From contig FOZN01000003.1 of the NCBI GenBank assembly GCA_900114805.1, positions 186,001-250,000 on the forward strand: a stretch of DNA of 64,000 nucleotides, given 5' to 3'. A program made the position numbers and the translations under genes. The notes beneath the pieces were generated by a model. It had not been told where the DNA came from and made no database searches. It saw nothing but the letters and a program-made list of their open reading frames with translations. Source of the stretch: Agrococcus baldri (GTDB taxonomy: Bacteria > Actinomycetota > Actinomycetes > Actinomycetales > Microbacteriaceae). The first letter of the stretch is position 1; each line of letters opens with the position of its first letter. This document shows positions 9,063 through 18,044 of this stretch, one piece after another.

Positions 9063-9890
9063 ATGCATCGCCCGCGCGGGACGTCTGCATCTGCGATGGG
9101 GATCGGCGAGAGGGCACACCGGCGGCGCCGGGTGTCTCGGCCGATCGCGGGCACCGCGCTGCTCGGTGCGCTGGTCGCGGCGCTGGTGGTGGTGGCGCTG
9201 CTGCTCGGGTCCGGCCTGTTCGGGCAGGGTCTGCCGAACGCGCTGCGGGAATGGGGCGGCCCGCTGCCGAGGGTGTCGCCGTGCACGGTCGAGACGGCGC
9301 ACGGCGAGGTGGGGCTCGACCGCGCTCAGGCTCAACGTGCCACCACTGCGGTCGCGCTGCATGCGCGCGGGCAGGGGGCGCCCGACACCTCAGACATCGA
9401 CGGGGCCGCGCTGCAGCGGCTCGCCGAGGGCGCGCCCGGCGACGCCGGCGCGAGCCTGGCCTGCCGGGGCACGCCCGCCGACGAACTGGCCGAGCAGCAG
9501 CCGGCAGCGAGCGGGCTGACACCGCGAGCGGAGCGGCTGCTGGACGAGATGACGGCTGTGTTCGGCGAGCAGCGCCTGGGCGGGTTCGCCCCGGGCGGGG
9601 TCGACCACGGCCACATGCCGGGGTCGACGCACTACGAGGGCCGGGCCATCGACATCTTCTTCCGCCCGGTGACCGAGGAGCATCGGCGGCAGGGCTGGCT
9701 GCTCGCCCACTGGCTCGTCGCTCACGCCGACGAGCTGGAGGTGCAGTACGTCATCTTCGACGACCGGGTTTGGAGCGTTCACCGCCCGGACGGGCAGTGG
9801 CGGCAGTACCGGGCGCCCGACCCGGGCAATGAGATCCTGCGCCACCTCGACCACGTGCACGTCGATGTGCTGCGCGGAGGGACAGGCTGA
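9063..9890 (+). CDS. Membrane-anchored M15-like peptidase domain protein (ARB_07466-like)
   Basis: 275-aa protein with one N-terminal membrane anchor (about residues 28-50, GTALLGALVAALVVVALLLG) and an extracytoplasmic C-terminal domain. That domain carries a zinc-peptidase-like pattern, STHYEGRAIDIFF and LDHVHVDV, matching the H-x(6)-D ... H-x-H arrangement of LAS/M15 cell-wall enzymes. A role in peptidoglycan processing is inferred. The start ATG 9063 has TAGCGT at 9050-9055 and no ribosome site, so it is likely leaderless. Confidence 0.75.
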   Translation: MHRPRGTSASAMGIGERAHRRRRVSRPIAGTALLGALVAALVVVALLLGSGLFGQGLPNALREWGGPLPRVSPCTVETAHGEVGLDRAQAQRATTAVALHARGQGAPDTSDIDGAALQRLAEGAPGDAGASLACRGTPADELAEQQPAASGLTPRAERLLDEMTAVFGEQRLGGFAPGGVDHGHMPGSTHYEGRAIDIFFRPVTEEHRRQGWLLAHWLVAHADELEVQYVIFDDRVWSVHRPDGQWRQYRAPDPGNEILRHLDHVHVDVLRGGTG

Positions 9891-9914
9891 GGACGGCGGA
9901 CGCTGCCGGAGCGG

Positions 9915-10310
9915 TCAGATCACGGCGACGAGCAGCAGCGCGCCGAGCGCGACCTGCCCGATCGCGCGCGGCACGAGCGGCATGGCGACGGCGCCGAAGC
10001 GCTTCGGGTCCTTCGCGGCCTCGGCGTTCGCCGGGAACACCGCGACCAGCAGCGCGATGAGCGCGAGCCCGGCGGCGAAGCGCACACCCCACCAGGGCGC
10101 CAGCAGCCCGATGCCGCCGAGGATCTCCGCGACGCCCGAGATGGTCACGAGCGGCATCGCGCGCGTGCGCTCGGGGCCGGCGAGCCCGGCCGGGATCATC
10201 GCCGCCATGGTGCGGCGCACGCGGGGGAGGAAGTGCGTGACCCCCATGCCGATGAAGACAGCGGCGAGGATGATGCGCAGCACGAGCTGCACGATTGCGA
10301 AGGCGTCCAT
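9915..10310 (-). CDS. DoxX family membrane protein
   Basis: About 131-aa four-helix membrane protein of the DoxX/DoxD type (VLRIILAAVFIGMGVTHFLP...ISGVAEILGGIGLLAPWW...IALLVAVFPANAEAA). Members associate with redox or thiol stress proteins in some bacteria; the role here is unknown. ATG 10310 is preferred over ATG 10319 because GGGAGA lies 9 nt before it and touches the other. Confidence 0.85.
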   Translation of the reverse strand: MDAFAIVQLVLRIILAAVFIGMGVTHFLPRVRRTMAAMIPAGLAGPERTRAMPLVTISGVAEILGGIGLLAPWWGVRFAAGLALIALLVAVFPANAEAAKDPKRFGAVAMPLVPRAIGQVALGALLLVAVI

Positions 10311-10492
10311 CGCGACCATTCTCCCGCATCCACGGACCGGCTCGCGCCAGGCCGCTCGTCACGGTCGGCCGCGATGCACCCCACAAAGTTGCGCCCCGAG
10401 ACGCGCGGGAACGGCGGCGCACACGCCGGTCGGTACGCTGGAGGCCTGGCACGACGACGTGCTGCCTGCCCACACCTCCCGAGGAGTCCCGC

Positions 10493-12085
10493 ATGTCCAA
10501 GCCCGTCGTCCTGATCGCCGAGGAGCTCTCGGCCGCCACCGTCGATGCCCTCGGCCCCGACTTCGATGTGCGCAACGTGGACGGCACCGACCGGCCCGCG
10601 CTCTTCGCGGCGCTCGCGGACGCATCCGCCGTGCTCGTGCGCAGCGCCACGAAGATCGACGCCGAGGCGCTCTCGCACGCGCCGAAGCTGCGGGTCGTCG
10701 CCCGCGCCGGCGTGGGCCTCGACAACGTCGAGATCCCGGCCGCGACGAAGGCCGGCGTCATGGTCGTCAACGCGCCGACCTCGAACATCGTCTCGGCGGC
10801 CGAGCTGGCCATCGCGCACCTGCTGGGCCTCGCCCGGCACATCCCGGCGGCGGATGCGTCGCTCAAGGCGGGCGAGTGGAAGCGCTCGGCGTACACGGGC
10901 GTCGAGCTGTACGAGAAGACGGTCGGCATCGTGGGCCTCGGCCGCATCGGCGTGCTGGTGGCCGAGCGCCTCGCGGCCTTCGGCACCAAGCTGATCGCCT
11001 TCGATCCTTTCGTGAGCCCCGCGCGCGCCGCCCAGCTGGGCGTCGAGCTGCGCTCGCTCGACGAGCTGATGGCCGAGAGCGACTTCGTCACCATCCACAT
11101 CCCGCGCACGCCCGAGACCGTCGGCCTGATCGGCGCCGAGCAGTTCGCGCTCGCGAAGCCGACCCTGCGCATCGTCAACGCGTCGCGCGGCGGCATCATC
11201 GACGAGGCCGCGCTCGCCGAGGCGCTGCGCTCCGGGCAGATCGCGGGCGCCGGCATCGACGTGTTCGTGAACGAGCCGCCGAAGGACGACGCGCTCACCT
11301 CGGCCCCGAACATCCAGGTGACGCCGCACCTGGGCGCCTCCACCGATGAGGCGCAGGAGAAGGCCGGCGTCGCCGTCGCCCGCTCGGTGCGGCTGGCGCT
11401 CGCGGGTGACCTGGTGCCGGATGCGGTGAACGTCGCGGGCGGCGTGATCGACGAGTACGTGCGCCCCGGGATCCCGCTGGCCGAGCGGCTCGGACAGTTC
11501 GCAGCCGGCCTCGCGGGCGGCCCGGTCGAGGCCGTGGACGTCGCGGTGCACGGCGAGCTCGCCGCCTACGACGTCAAGGTGCTGAGGCTCGCGGCCCTCA
11601 AGGGCTTCTTCTCGTCGATCGTGAGCGAGCAGGTGACCTTCGTGAACGCGCCGGTGCTCGCCGAGTCGCGCGGCGTGACGAGCGAGCTGACCGCCGACGA
11701 GCGCAGCGACGAGTACCGCAACGTCATCGAGATCGTGGTCGCCACGAGCGAGGGCCGCCGCGTGACCGTCGAGGGCACGCTGACCGGACCGAAGCAGATC
11801 GAGAAGATCGTCGGCGTCAACGGCCAGTCGGTCGAGGTGCCGCTGGCGCAGCACTTCATCGTCATGCAGTACGTCGACCGCCCCGGTGTCGTCGCGACCT
11901 ACGGCACCCTCTTCGGCGAGGCCGGCATCAACATCGCCGGCATGCAGATCGCCCGCACCGAGGCCGGCGGTGAGGCGCTCTCGATCGTCACCATCGACCA
12001 GTCCGCGCCCGACGAGCTGGTCGAGGCGCTCGGCAGCGCGATCGAGGCGAAGGCGATCCGGCAGATCGAGATCCGCGAGTTCTAG
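10493..12085 (+). CDS. serA: D-3-phosphoglycerate dehydrogenase
   Basis: 530-aa enzyme for the first step of serine synthesis. The order is the substrate-binding half (ARAGVGLDNVEIPAATKAGVMV), the NAD Rossmann fold (VGIVGLGRIGVLVAERL), catalytic His in TPHLGAST, the ASB intervening domain, and a C-terminal ACT domain (YVDRPGVVATYGTLFGEAGINIAGMQIAR) for serine feedback. Length matches the long actinobacterial form. A GAGGAG ribosome site lies 6 nt before ATG 10493; the frame is open further upstream but lacks support. Confidence 0.97.
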   Translation: MSKPVVLIAEELSAATVDALGPDFDVRNVDGTDRPALFAALADASAVLVRSATKIDAEALSHAPKLRVVARAGVGLDNVEIPAATKAGVMVVNAPTSNIVSAAELAIAHLLGLARHIPAADASLKAGEWKRSAYTGVELYEKTVGIVGLGRIGVLVAERLAAFGTKLIAFDPFVSPARAAQLGVELRSLDELMAESDFVTIHIPRTPETVGLIGAEQFALAKPTLRIVNASRGGIIDEAALAEALRSGQIAGAGIDVFVNEPPKDDALTSAPNIQVTPHLGASTDEAQEKAGVAVARSVRLALAGDLVPDAVNVAGGVIDEYVRPGIPLAERLGQFAAGLAGGPVEAVDVAVHGELAAYDVKVLRLAALKGFFSSIVSEQVTFVNAPVLAESRGVTSELTADERSDEYRNVIEIVVATSEGRRVTVEGTLTGPKQIEKIVGVNGQSVEVPLAQHFIVMQYVDRPGVVATYGTLFGEAGINIAGMQIARTEAGGEALSIVTIDQSAPDELVEALGSAIEAKAIRQIEIREF

Positions 12086-12088
12086 CCG

Positions 12089-12628
12089 TCAGCCGGTCGG
12101 GGCGAGCAGCGACTGCAGCCGCACGATCACCTGCTCGACCGAGTCGGGCGGCAGCGAACCGGCGCCGCCGATGACCGAGCGCAGGTAGATGCCGTCACTC
12201 AGCCGCACGACCAGCAGCGCGAGGTCGCGGTCGCCGAGGCTGGTCGTGAGCGCGGCGAGGTAGTGCTCGTCGAGCCGCTCGAGGGCGTCGCGCGCGGCGG
12301 CGTGCTCGTCGAGCTGCCCGAGCTTCAGCAGCGCCACGAGCGTGCGATCGATGGGGTCCTCGGCCGCGAGCGACTCGCGCAGGAAGACGGTGACGGCATC
12401 GGCCATGGGGGAGAGGCGCTGCTCCTCCCGCTCGCCGAAGCGGTCGAGGCGCTCGGCGAGCCCGTCGACGAGCGCGCCCTTGGAGCCGAAGTGATAGAGC
12501 AGGCCGCCCTTCGAGACGCCTGCGGCATCAGCGGTCGCCGCGATCGTGCCGGCGCGCTCACCGAAGTCCACCACCAGCTGCTCGAACGCGTCCAGGATCC
12601 GCTCTCGGGTGTCGTCCGCCTTGCTCAT
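12089..12628 (-). CDS. TetR family regulator of the divergent MFS gene
   Basis: 179-aa repressor. The N-terminal HTH is clear (TRERILDAFEQLVVDFGER...ADAAGVSKGGLLYHFGSKGAL). It is divergent from an MFS exporter, with a 14-bp palindrome in the 50-bp gap, the usual layout for substrate-induced efflux. It ends 4 bp from the serA stop (convergent). An upstream in-frame ATG would add three residues (MPG). Confidence 0.92.
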   Translation of the reverse strand: MSKADDTRERILDAFEQLVVDFGERAGTIAATADAAGVSKGGLLYHFGSKGALVDGLAERLDRFGEREEQRLSPMADAVTVFLRESLAAEDPIDRTLVALLKLGQLDEHAAARDALERLDEHYLAALTTSLGDRDLALLVVRLSDGIYLRSVIGGAGSLPPDSVEQVIVRLQSLLAPTG

Positions 12629-12653
12629 GCCTGGCATCCTACCTCGACAACAA

Positions 12654-12672
12654 ACCGTCCAGACGGTACAGT
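12654..12672. promoter_or_regulatory. TetR operator overlapping the MFS promoter
   Basis: ACCGTC-CA-GACGGT is a 14-bp palindrome at 12654-12667. It runs into a TACAGT -10 hexamer at 12667-12672, 6 nt before the GTG start of the MFS gene. Binding here would block a leaderless promoter directly, and also sits next to the TetR start. Confidence 0.8.
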
Positions 12673-12678
12673 ATTCGG

Positions 12679-14214
12679 GTGACGAACGAGGACACGACTG
12701 ACGGCATCGCTGCGGCGACTGCACCCCCGCGCGCCGGCGCACGCGCCTGGGGCGCCCTCGCGGTGCTGATGCTGCCGGTGCTGCTCGTCTCGATCGACAT
12801 CACCGCGCTCAACTTCGCGCTGCCGGAGATCGCGATCGCGCTGCAGCCCAGCGCCGCCCAGCAGCTCTGGATCATCGACGCCTACTCGCTCGTGCTGGCG
12901 ACGCTGCTGGTCGCCATGGGCAACCTCGGCGACCGCATCGGGCGGCGCCGGCTGCTGCTGATCGGCGCGACCGGCTTCGCCGCCTTCTCGGCGCTCGCAG
13001 CATTCGCCCCGACGGCAGAGCTGCTCATCGCCGCGCGCGCCGCGATCGGCTTCTTCGGCGCCACCCTGATGCCCTCCACCCTCGCCTTGCTGCGCTCGAT
13101 CTTCCTCGATCGCCGACAGCGGCGGCTGGCCGTGGCGATCTGGGCGACGGCGTTCTCCGTGGGTTCCGCCGCCGGGCCGATCGTCGGCGGCGTGCTGCTG
13201 GCGCACTTCCACTGGGGCGCCATCTTCCTGATCGCGGTGCCCGTGCTGGTGCCGCTGCTGGTGCTCGCGCCGCTGCTGGTCGACGAGTCGCGCGACCCCG
13301 CGCCCGGCCCCATCGACCCGATCGGCATCGTGCTGTCGATGCTCGCGCTGGGCGGTCTCGCCGCCGGCATCAAGGAGCTCGCGGCAGCGGGCGCCGACCC
13401 GCTCGGCATCGGCCTGGTGCTGCTGGCAGGCCTGGCGGGCTGGCTGTTCGTGCGACGGATGCGTCGGGTCGCGTCCCCGATGCTCGACGTCGGGCTGTTC
13501 CGCGTGCCGCAGTTCAGCGGCGCCCTGCTGGTCAACCTGCTGAGCGTGGTCGCGCTCACCGGCTTCCTGTTCTTCGTCACGCAGCACCTGCAGCTCGTCG
13601 AGGGGATGCCGGTGCTCGACGCGGCGCTCGTGCTGGTGCCGGGGGTGGTGGCGATGATCCTCGCCGGCCTGCTGGTCGTGCGGGTGGTGCGCTCGGTCGA
13701 CCCGGGGGTCGCCGTGGTCGTCGCGCTCGGCTCCTCGCTCGCCGCCTACGGCATGCTCGCGGTGCTGGGGGAGAACGTCAGCGTCCTGGGCATCGCCGTG
13801 TCGTTCGCCCTGCTGGGCCTCGGCATCGGCGCCGCCGAGACGATCTCGAACGACCTCATCCTCTCCGCCGTGCCGCCCGCGAAGGCCGGTGCCGCATCCG
13901 CCCTCTCCGAGACCGCGTACGAGTTCGGCGCCGTGCTGGGCACGACGCTGCTCGGCGGCCTGCTGACGGCCGTCTACCGCGCGACGCTCGTCGTGCCGGC
14001 CGGCACGGACGCCGCGATGGCGCAGGCGGCGCGCGAGACGCTCGGCGGCGCGGTCGCGGTGACCGACGGCGCGGGACCGGCGGGGGAGCGGCTGCTCGAG
14101 GCGGCCCGCATCGCCTTCGACCACGGCGTGATCGCCACCAGCATCTCAGGCGCGGTGCTCATGCTGCTGGCAATGGTCGTCGCGTGGCGCTCGCTTCGCG
14201 GCACCGGCGACTGA
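12679..14214 (+). CDS. MFS drug efflux transporter, DHA2 (14-helix) family
   Basis: 511-aa proton-driven exporter. Motif A (GNLGDRIGRRRLLLIGA) lies after helix 2, and early motif LLVSIDITALNFALPEIA is typical of QacA/SmvA-like proteins. Hydrophobic segments are consistent with 14 helices. GTG 12679 is the start because a TACAGT box and TetR operator directly precede it. Substrates are probably cationic or lipophilic toxicants, by family. Confidence 0.93.
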   Translation: MTNEDTTDGIAAATAPPRAGARAWGALAVLMLPVLLVSIDITALNFALPEIAIALQPSAAQQLWIIDAYSLVLATLLVAMGNLGDRIGRRRLLLIGATGFAAFSALAAFAPTAELLIAARAAIGFFGATLMPSTLALLRSIFLDRRQRRLAVAIWATAFSVGSAAGPIVGGVLLAHFHWGAIFLIAVPVLVPLLVLAPLLVDESRDPAPGPIDPIGIVLSMLALGGLAAGIKELAAAGADPLGIGLVLLAGLAGWLFVRRMRRVASPMLDVGLFRVPQFSGALLVNLLSVVALTGFLFFVTQHLQLVEGMPVLDAALVLVPGVVAMILAGLLVVRVVRSVDPGVAVVVALGSSLAAYGMLAVLGENVSVLGIAVSFALLGLGIGAAETISNDLILSAVPPAKAGAASALSETAYEFGAVLGTTLLGGLLTAVYRATLVVPAGTDAAMAQAARETLGGAVAVTDGAGPAGERLLEAARIAFDHGVIATSISGAVLMLLAMVVAWRSLRGTGD

Positions 14215-14276
14215 ACGCCGTCGAGCGAGCGCCCCAACGATGGCGCGTGTGGGCGCCCGCGGCTAGCGTCGCCCAC

Positions 14277-14993
14277 ATGACCACTCCCACCGAGAACGAC
14301 GCTGCCCGCATCATCCTCGTGCCCGGCTTCTGGCTGGGCGCATGGGCCTGGGACGACGTCGCCGCGAGGCTCCGCAGCCTCGGCCACGAGGTCACCGCGC
14401 TCACCCTCCCGGGGCTCGAGCCCGGCTCCGACCCGAGCGGCGTCTCGCTCGAGGCTCACGCCGCCGCGATCGAGGCCGCGATCGGCGACGGTCCGGTGGT
14501 GCTCGTCGCGCACAGCGGCGCCGCGTTCCCGGCGACGATCGCGATCGACCGCAACGTCGATGGCATCGCCCGTTCCGTCTGGGTCGACACCGCGCCGGTG
14601 GTCGACGGCGCCGCGATGGACGCCTCGTTCGAGGGGGACGCGCTGCCGCTCGAGGCCAACTGGGAGGAGGAGCTCGAGGCCGGCTCGATGCGCGATCTCA
14701 CCGACGCGCAGCTCGAGGAGTTCCGTCGCCGGGCCGTGCCGCAGCCGGCCGGCACCGTGCGCGACGCGGTGAGCCTCGCCGACGACCGACGGCTCGACGT
14801 GCCCGCAACCATCATCTGCACGGCGTACTCCGCAGCCGACTACCGCTCGTACGCCGAGCAGGGCGTGCCCTTCCTGCAGGGCGTGCTCGAGCAGCGGGCG
14901 CTCACGATGGTCGACCTGCCCACCGGGCACTGGCCGATGTGGTCGAAGCCGGCCGAGCTCGCGGCGCTCATCGATGAGGCAGCGCGCGGCTGA
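14277..14993 (+). CDS. Alpha/beta hydrolase
   Basis: 238-aa alpha/beta-hydrolase fold protein. An oxyanion-type loop VPGFWLGAWAWDD and nucleophile elbow AHSGAAFPATIA are visible, with a late His in DLPTGHWPMWSKP. It resembles small esterases such as salicylate/pheophorbide esterase-like proteins; the substrate is not determinable. ATG 14277 has TAGCGT at 14264-14269 upstream and no ribosome site, so it is likely leaderless and not co-transcribed with the MFS gene. Confidence 0.85.
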   Translation: MTTPTENDAARIILVPGFWLGAWAWDDVAARLRSLGHEVTALTLPGLEPGSDPSGVSLEAHAAAIEAAIGDGPVVLVAHSGAAFPATIAIDRNVDGIARSVWVDTAPVVDGAAMDASFEGDALPLEANWEEELEAGSMRDLTDAQLEEFRRRAVPQPAGTVRDAVSLADDRRLDVPATIICTAYSAADYRSYAEQGVPFLQGVLEQRALTMVDLPTGHWPMWSKPAELAALIDEAARG

Positions 14994-15013
14994 GGCTCGC
15001 GGCGCTGCGCGGG

Positions 15014-16936
15014 TCAGGCCCGCCCGAACGCGCCCGCGTCACCGACCTGGGCGCGCACGAGCGCGACGACGAGCGTGCCCTGCCCACGTGCGGTGAACGC
15101 ATCCGCCTCGGTCTCGATCTCGGCCTGGACGCCGTCGATCCAGACGGCGATCGCGTCGCCGCGCGCACTGCCGCGCACCACGAGCGCGTCGCCGGTGCGC
15201 TCGACCGCAAGCGTCAGCTGCGGCGCCTCGGAGCGGATCGGCAGCGCGAGCCAATCGGTCGCGGCCAGCGGCGGCGTCCGCGCGGGCGTCGTGCGCCGCG
15301 GCCGCAGCGCCTCGATCGCGAGCGCCAGCCGCAGCACGCGCTCGTCCTCGTGCGGCCTGCCCGCGATCGTGAGCCCCACCGGCATGCCGGTGTCGGCCAT
15401 CGTGCCCATCGGGACGGTGACAGTCGGGATGCCGAAGTGCCGCCAGACGAGGTTGCCGTTCGCCACCCACGTGCCGTTGCGCCAGGCGAGTCTCGCCGAG
15501 GCCGGCTCAGTGTCGGCATCGGCGGGCCCGACGTCGGCAACCGTCGGCATGACGACCGCATCGATGCCGTGCTCGGCGAGCCAGTCGTCCCAGTCGCGCT
15601 CGCGCGTGCGCTCAAGCCCCGCGAGCCCCTCGGCCATCGCGGGGATGTCCTCGAGCCTGGGCACCGGCATCGCGGGCAGCGACGCCAGGTCGACCTCGGC
15701 CGCCAGCTCGAGCGCCGGCGGGCGCTCGTCGTAGCGGTCGCTGAGCGCGCCGGGCGGGTGGGGGAAGATGCGCTCGCCGTCGACCTCCGCCAGCCGCTGC
15801 AGCGCCGGGTCGCCGTTGCGGCGCAGGAAGCCGTCCCAGCCCCAGACCGTCAGCTCCACCAGCTCGCTGCGCAGGAAGCGCTCCGGCACGAGGCCACGGG
15901 TCACGATCTCGGGCGCCCCCTCGCGGTCGCCCTCGTAGTTCGACACCAGCGGCAGGTCGGTCTCGATGACCGTGGCGCCGGCCGCGCGCAGGTCGTCCGC
16001 CATCGCCCGCCACAGAGCCAGCACGCTCTCGCGCGTGGCGATGGGGGATCGGATGCCGACGTCGGCGCCGATGTACATGCGGGGCACGGCGAGCGTGAGG
16101 CCGGCGAGCGAGGCGGGCTCGAGGCCGGCGAAGCGGCTCGGGCGCACCTTGTCGACCGGCGGCACCGGCAGCCAGGCCTGCTCGCGCCAGAAGTCGCCGT
16201 CGGTGCGGCGGTCGGGCTGCACGAGCACGTCGAGCGCGGCCAGCAGATCGGCCATCGACCGCGCGTGCGGCACCGCGACATCCATCGTCGGCACGAGCGG
16301 CCAGTTGCCGCGCATCGAGATCACGCCGCGCGAGGGCGTGTAGGCGACGAGCGCGTTGCAGCTCGCCGGCGCCCTGCCCGACGACCACGTCTCCTCGCCC
16401 AACCCGATGACGCCGATCGAGGCGCCGGTGGCCGATCCGGAGCCGTTGGACGAGCCGGAGCCGATGGCGCTGGTGAGGAAGTCGCCGTTGTAGGGGCTCT
16501 CGGCCCGGCCGTGCACGCCGCGCTGCATGCCGCCGTTGGCCATCGGGGGCATGGTCGTCAGGCCGATGAGCACGGCGCCCGCCGCCCGCATGCGCTCGAT
16601 GGCGAAGGCGTCCTCGCCGGCGACGAGGTGCTCGAACGCGGGGCTCCCGGCCGAGACCGTCATGCCGCGCACCGAGTAGCTCTCCTTGGCGGTGTAGGGG
16701 ATGCCGTCGAGCGCGCTCGCGGGCCGACCCGCGCGGATGCGCTCGTCAGCGGCGCGCGCGGCGTCGAAGATGTCGGATGCGAGCACCGGCACGGCGTTCA
16801 GCCGCGGCCCCGCCGCGTCGAACCTCCCGATGCGCGCGAGCGTCAGCGCCGCGAGCTCGGTCGCGGTGGTCTCGCCCGCGTCGAGGGCCGCGCGCAGGGT
16901 CCCGACGCTGGCCTCGTGCAGCTGCGGCGTGCTCAC
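15014..16936 (-). CDS. Amidase-signature family hydrolase with C-terminal extension, polyamine module
   Basis: 640-aa amidase-signature protein. The catalytic lysine region (IPYTAKESYSVRG), the Ser-rich core (SGSSNGSGSATGA) and a nucleophile segment (ETWSSGRAPAS) are present. About 90 C-terminal residues (from near ALPIRSEAPQ) form an extra, probably beta-rich domain. GTG 16936 overlaps the stop of the agmatine deiminase gene by 4 bp, so the two are one operon. No nitrilase-type AguB is in the window, so this enzyme may hydrolyse N-carbamoylputrescine; this is an inference from context only. Confidence 0.85.
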   Translation of the reverse strand: MSTPQLHEASVGTLRAALDAGETTATELAALTLARIGRFDAAGPRLNAVPVLASDIFDAARAADERIRAGRPASALDGIPYTAKESYSVRGMTVSAGSPAFEHLVAGEDAFAIERMRAAGAVLIGLTTMPPMANGGMQRGVHGRAESPYNGDFLTSAIGSGSSNGSGSATGASIGVIGLGEETWSSGRAPASCNALVAYTPSRGVISMRGNWPLVPTMDVAVPHARSMADLLAALDVLVQPDRRTDGDFWREQAWLPVPPVDKVRPSRFAGLEPASLAGLTLAVPRMYIGADVGIRSPIATRESVLALWRAMADDLRAAGATVIETDLPLVSNYEGDREGAPEIVTRGLVPERFLRSELVELTVWGWDGFLRRNGDPALQRLAEVDGERIFPHPPGALSDRYDERPPALELAAEVDLASLPAMPVPRLEDIPAMAEGLAGLERTRERDWDDWLAEHGIDAVVMPTVADVGPADADTEPASARLAWRNGTWVANGNLVWRHFGIPTVTVPMGTMADTGMPVGLTIAGRPHEDERVLRLALAIEALRPRRTTPARTPPLAATDWLALPIRSEAPQLTLAVERTGDALVVRGSARGDAIAVWIDGVQAEIETEADAFTARGQGTLVVALVRAQVGDAGAFGRA

Positions 16937-17958
16937 CGGGTGGCCTTCGGCTGCTGCTGCGTGATGCAGTGGATGCCGCCGCCACGGGCGAAGATCTCGC
17001 GGGCGTCGACGGTGACGGCGCGGCGACCGGGGTAGGCCGCCTCGAGCGTCTCGCGCGCGGCGGCGTCGGCGGCCGGGTCGTCGAAGCCGCAGGCGATGAT
17101 GCCCTCGTTCACGAGCACATGATTGACGTACGACCAGTCGACCCAGCCCTCGTCGTCGCGCAGCGCGGCGGGAGCCGCGAGCGGGATGACCTCGAGCGCG
17201 CGGCCTGTCGCGTCGCTCTGCTCGGCGAGCAGCCGGGCGATCTCGCGCGTCACGTCGTGATCGGGGTGCTCGGTTGAGCCCTGCTGGTGCACGAGCACGC
17301 GGCCGTCGCCCACGAGCGTCGCGACCATGTCGACATGCCCGCGCGTGCCGTAGCGCTCGTAGTCGCGGGTGAGACCGCGCGGGATCCAGATGGGATGCAT
17401 CGCGCCGATCGTGCGGGCGAGCTCGGCTTCGACGGCCTCGCGGGTGATGCCGGGGTTGCGACCCGGGTCCCGCTGCACCGTCTCGGTGAGCAGCACCGTG
17501 CCCTGCCCGTCGACGTGGATCGCTCCGCCCTCGTTGACGAGCGAGGAGGGGATGCGCTCGGCGCCCGCGGTCTCCGCCACGACCCTGCCGATCTGGCCGT
17601 CGTGCTCCCAGCTCGCCCAGTCCTGGCCGCCCCAGCCGTTGAAGACCCAGTCGACGGCGCCCAGCCTGCCCTGCTCGTCGAGCACGAAGGACGGGCCGAT
17701 GTCGCGCATCCACGCATCGTCGAGCGGCGCTTCGAGGATGGTGATGGAGCCCGCGAGCAGGCGCCGGGCGGCGTCACGCTCGGCCGGATCGACCACCACC
17801 GTGACGGGTTCGAACTCGCTCGCCGCGTTCGCGACCGCGGCCCAAGCATCGTGCGCCGCGGCCACGCCGGCGGCGTCGTCGCCGGCGTTCTCGCCGTGGG
17901 GGAACGCCATCCACAGCCGCTCGTGCTCGGTGCCCTCTGCCGGCATCGTCCAGGCCAT
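16933..17958 (-). CDS. aguA: Agmatine deiminase
   Basis: 341-aa guanidine-modifying enzyme converting agmatine to N-carbamoylputrescine and ammonia. The catalytic cysteine motif GGGIHCITQQQP is at the C-terminus, and ERLWMAFPH, DDAWMRDIGPSF, NEGGAIHVDG and TRGHVDM (catalytic His/Asp positions) follow family pattern. Length is typical. ATG 17958 has GGGAG 5-6 nt upstream. It heads the minus-strand operon and is divergent from a TetR gene, with a 20-bp palindrome between. Confidence 0.93.
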   Translation of the reverse strand: MAWTMPAEGTEHERLWMAFPHGENAGDDAAGVAAAHDAWAAVANAASEFEPVTVVVDPAERDAARRLLAGSITILEAPLDDAWMRDIGPSFVLDEQGRLGAVDWVFNGWGGQDWASWEHDGQIGRVVAETAGAERIPSSLVNEGGAIHVDGQGTVLLTETVQRDPGRNPGITREAVEAELARTIGAMHPIWIPRGLTRDYERYGTRGHVDMVATLVGDGRVLVHQQGSTEHPDHDVTREIARLLAEQSDATGRALEVIPLAAPAALRDDEGWVDWSYVNHVLVNEGIIACGFDDPAADAAARETLEAAYPGRRAVTVDAREIFARGGGIHCITQQQPKATR

Positions 17959-17981
17959 CGCTGCTCCCACGTCATCGTAGA

Positions 17982-18001
17982 TATTGACCAAATGATCAAT
18001 A
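17982..18001. promoter_or_regulatory. Operator palindrome TATTG-N10-CAATA, divergent aguA/tetR region
   Basis: TATTG (17982-17986) and CAATA (17997-18001) flank a 10-nt spacer that itself reads as an imperfect palindrome. The site lies in the -35 zone of TetR (-10 TACTGT at 18021) and of aguA (-10 TACGAT on the minus strand, 17974-17979). The same architecture recurs at 18663-18682. Confidence 0.75.
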
Positions 18002-18044
18002 AGTCGGTAGGGAGAGACAATACTGTGGAGCCCGTGAGGACGCA

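Noticed and set aside
5067-9362. Very long minus-strand open frame of 1431 codons
   Set aside because: Only its last 298 codons (from ATG 5963) encode the ABC ATPase. The rest is the Arg/His/Ala-rich antisense of TetR, DUF2332 and other genes and reflects high GC.
15014-17713. A single 899-aa protein joining amidase and agmatine deiminase
   Set aside because: The two proteins are in different frames with a GTGA overlap; the upstream extension is deiminase DNA read out of frame.
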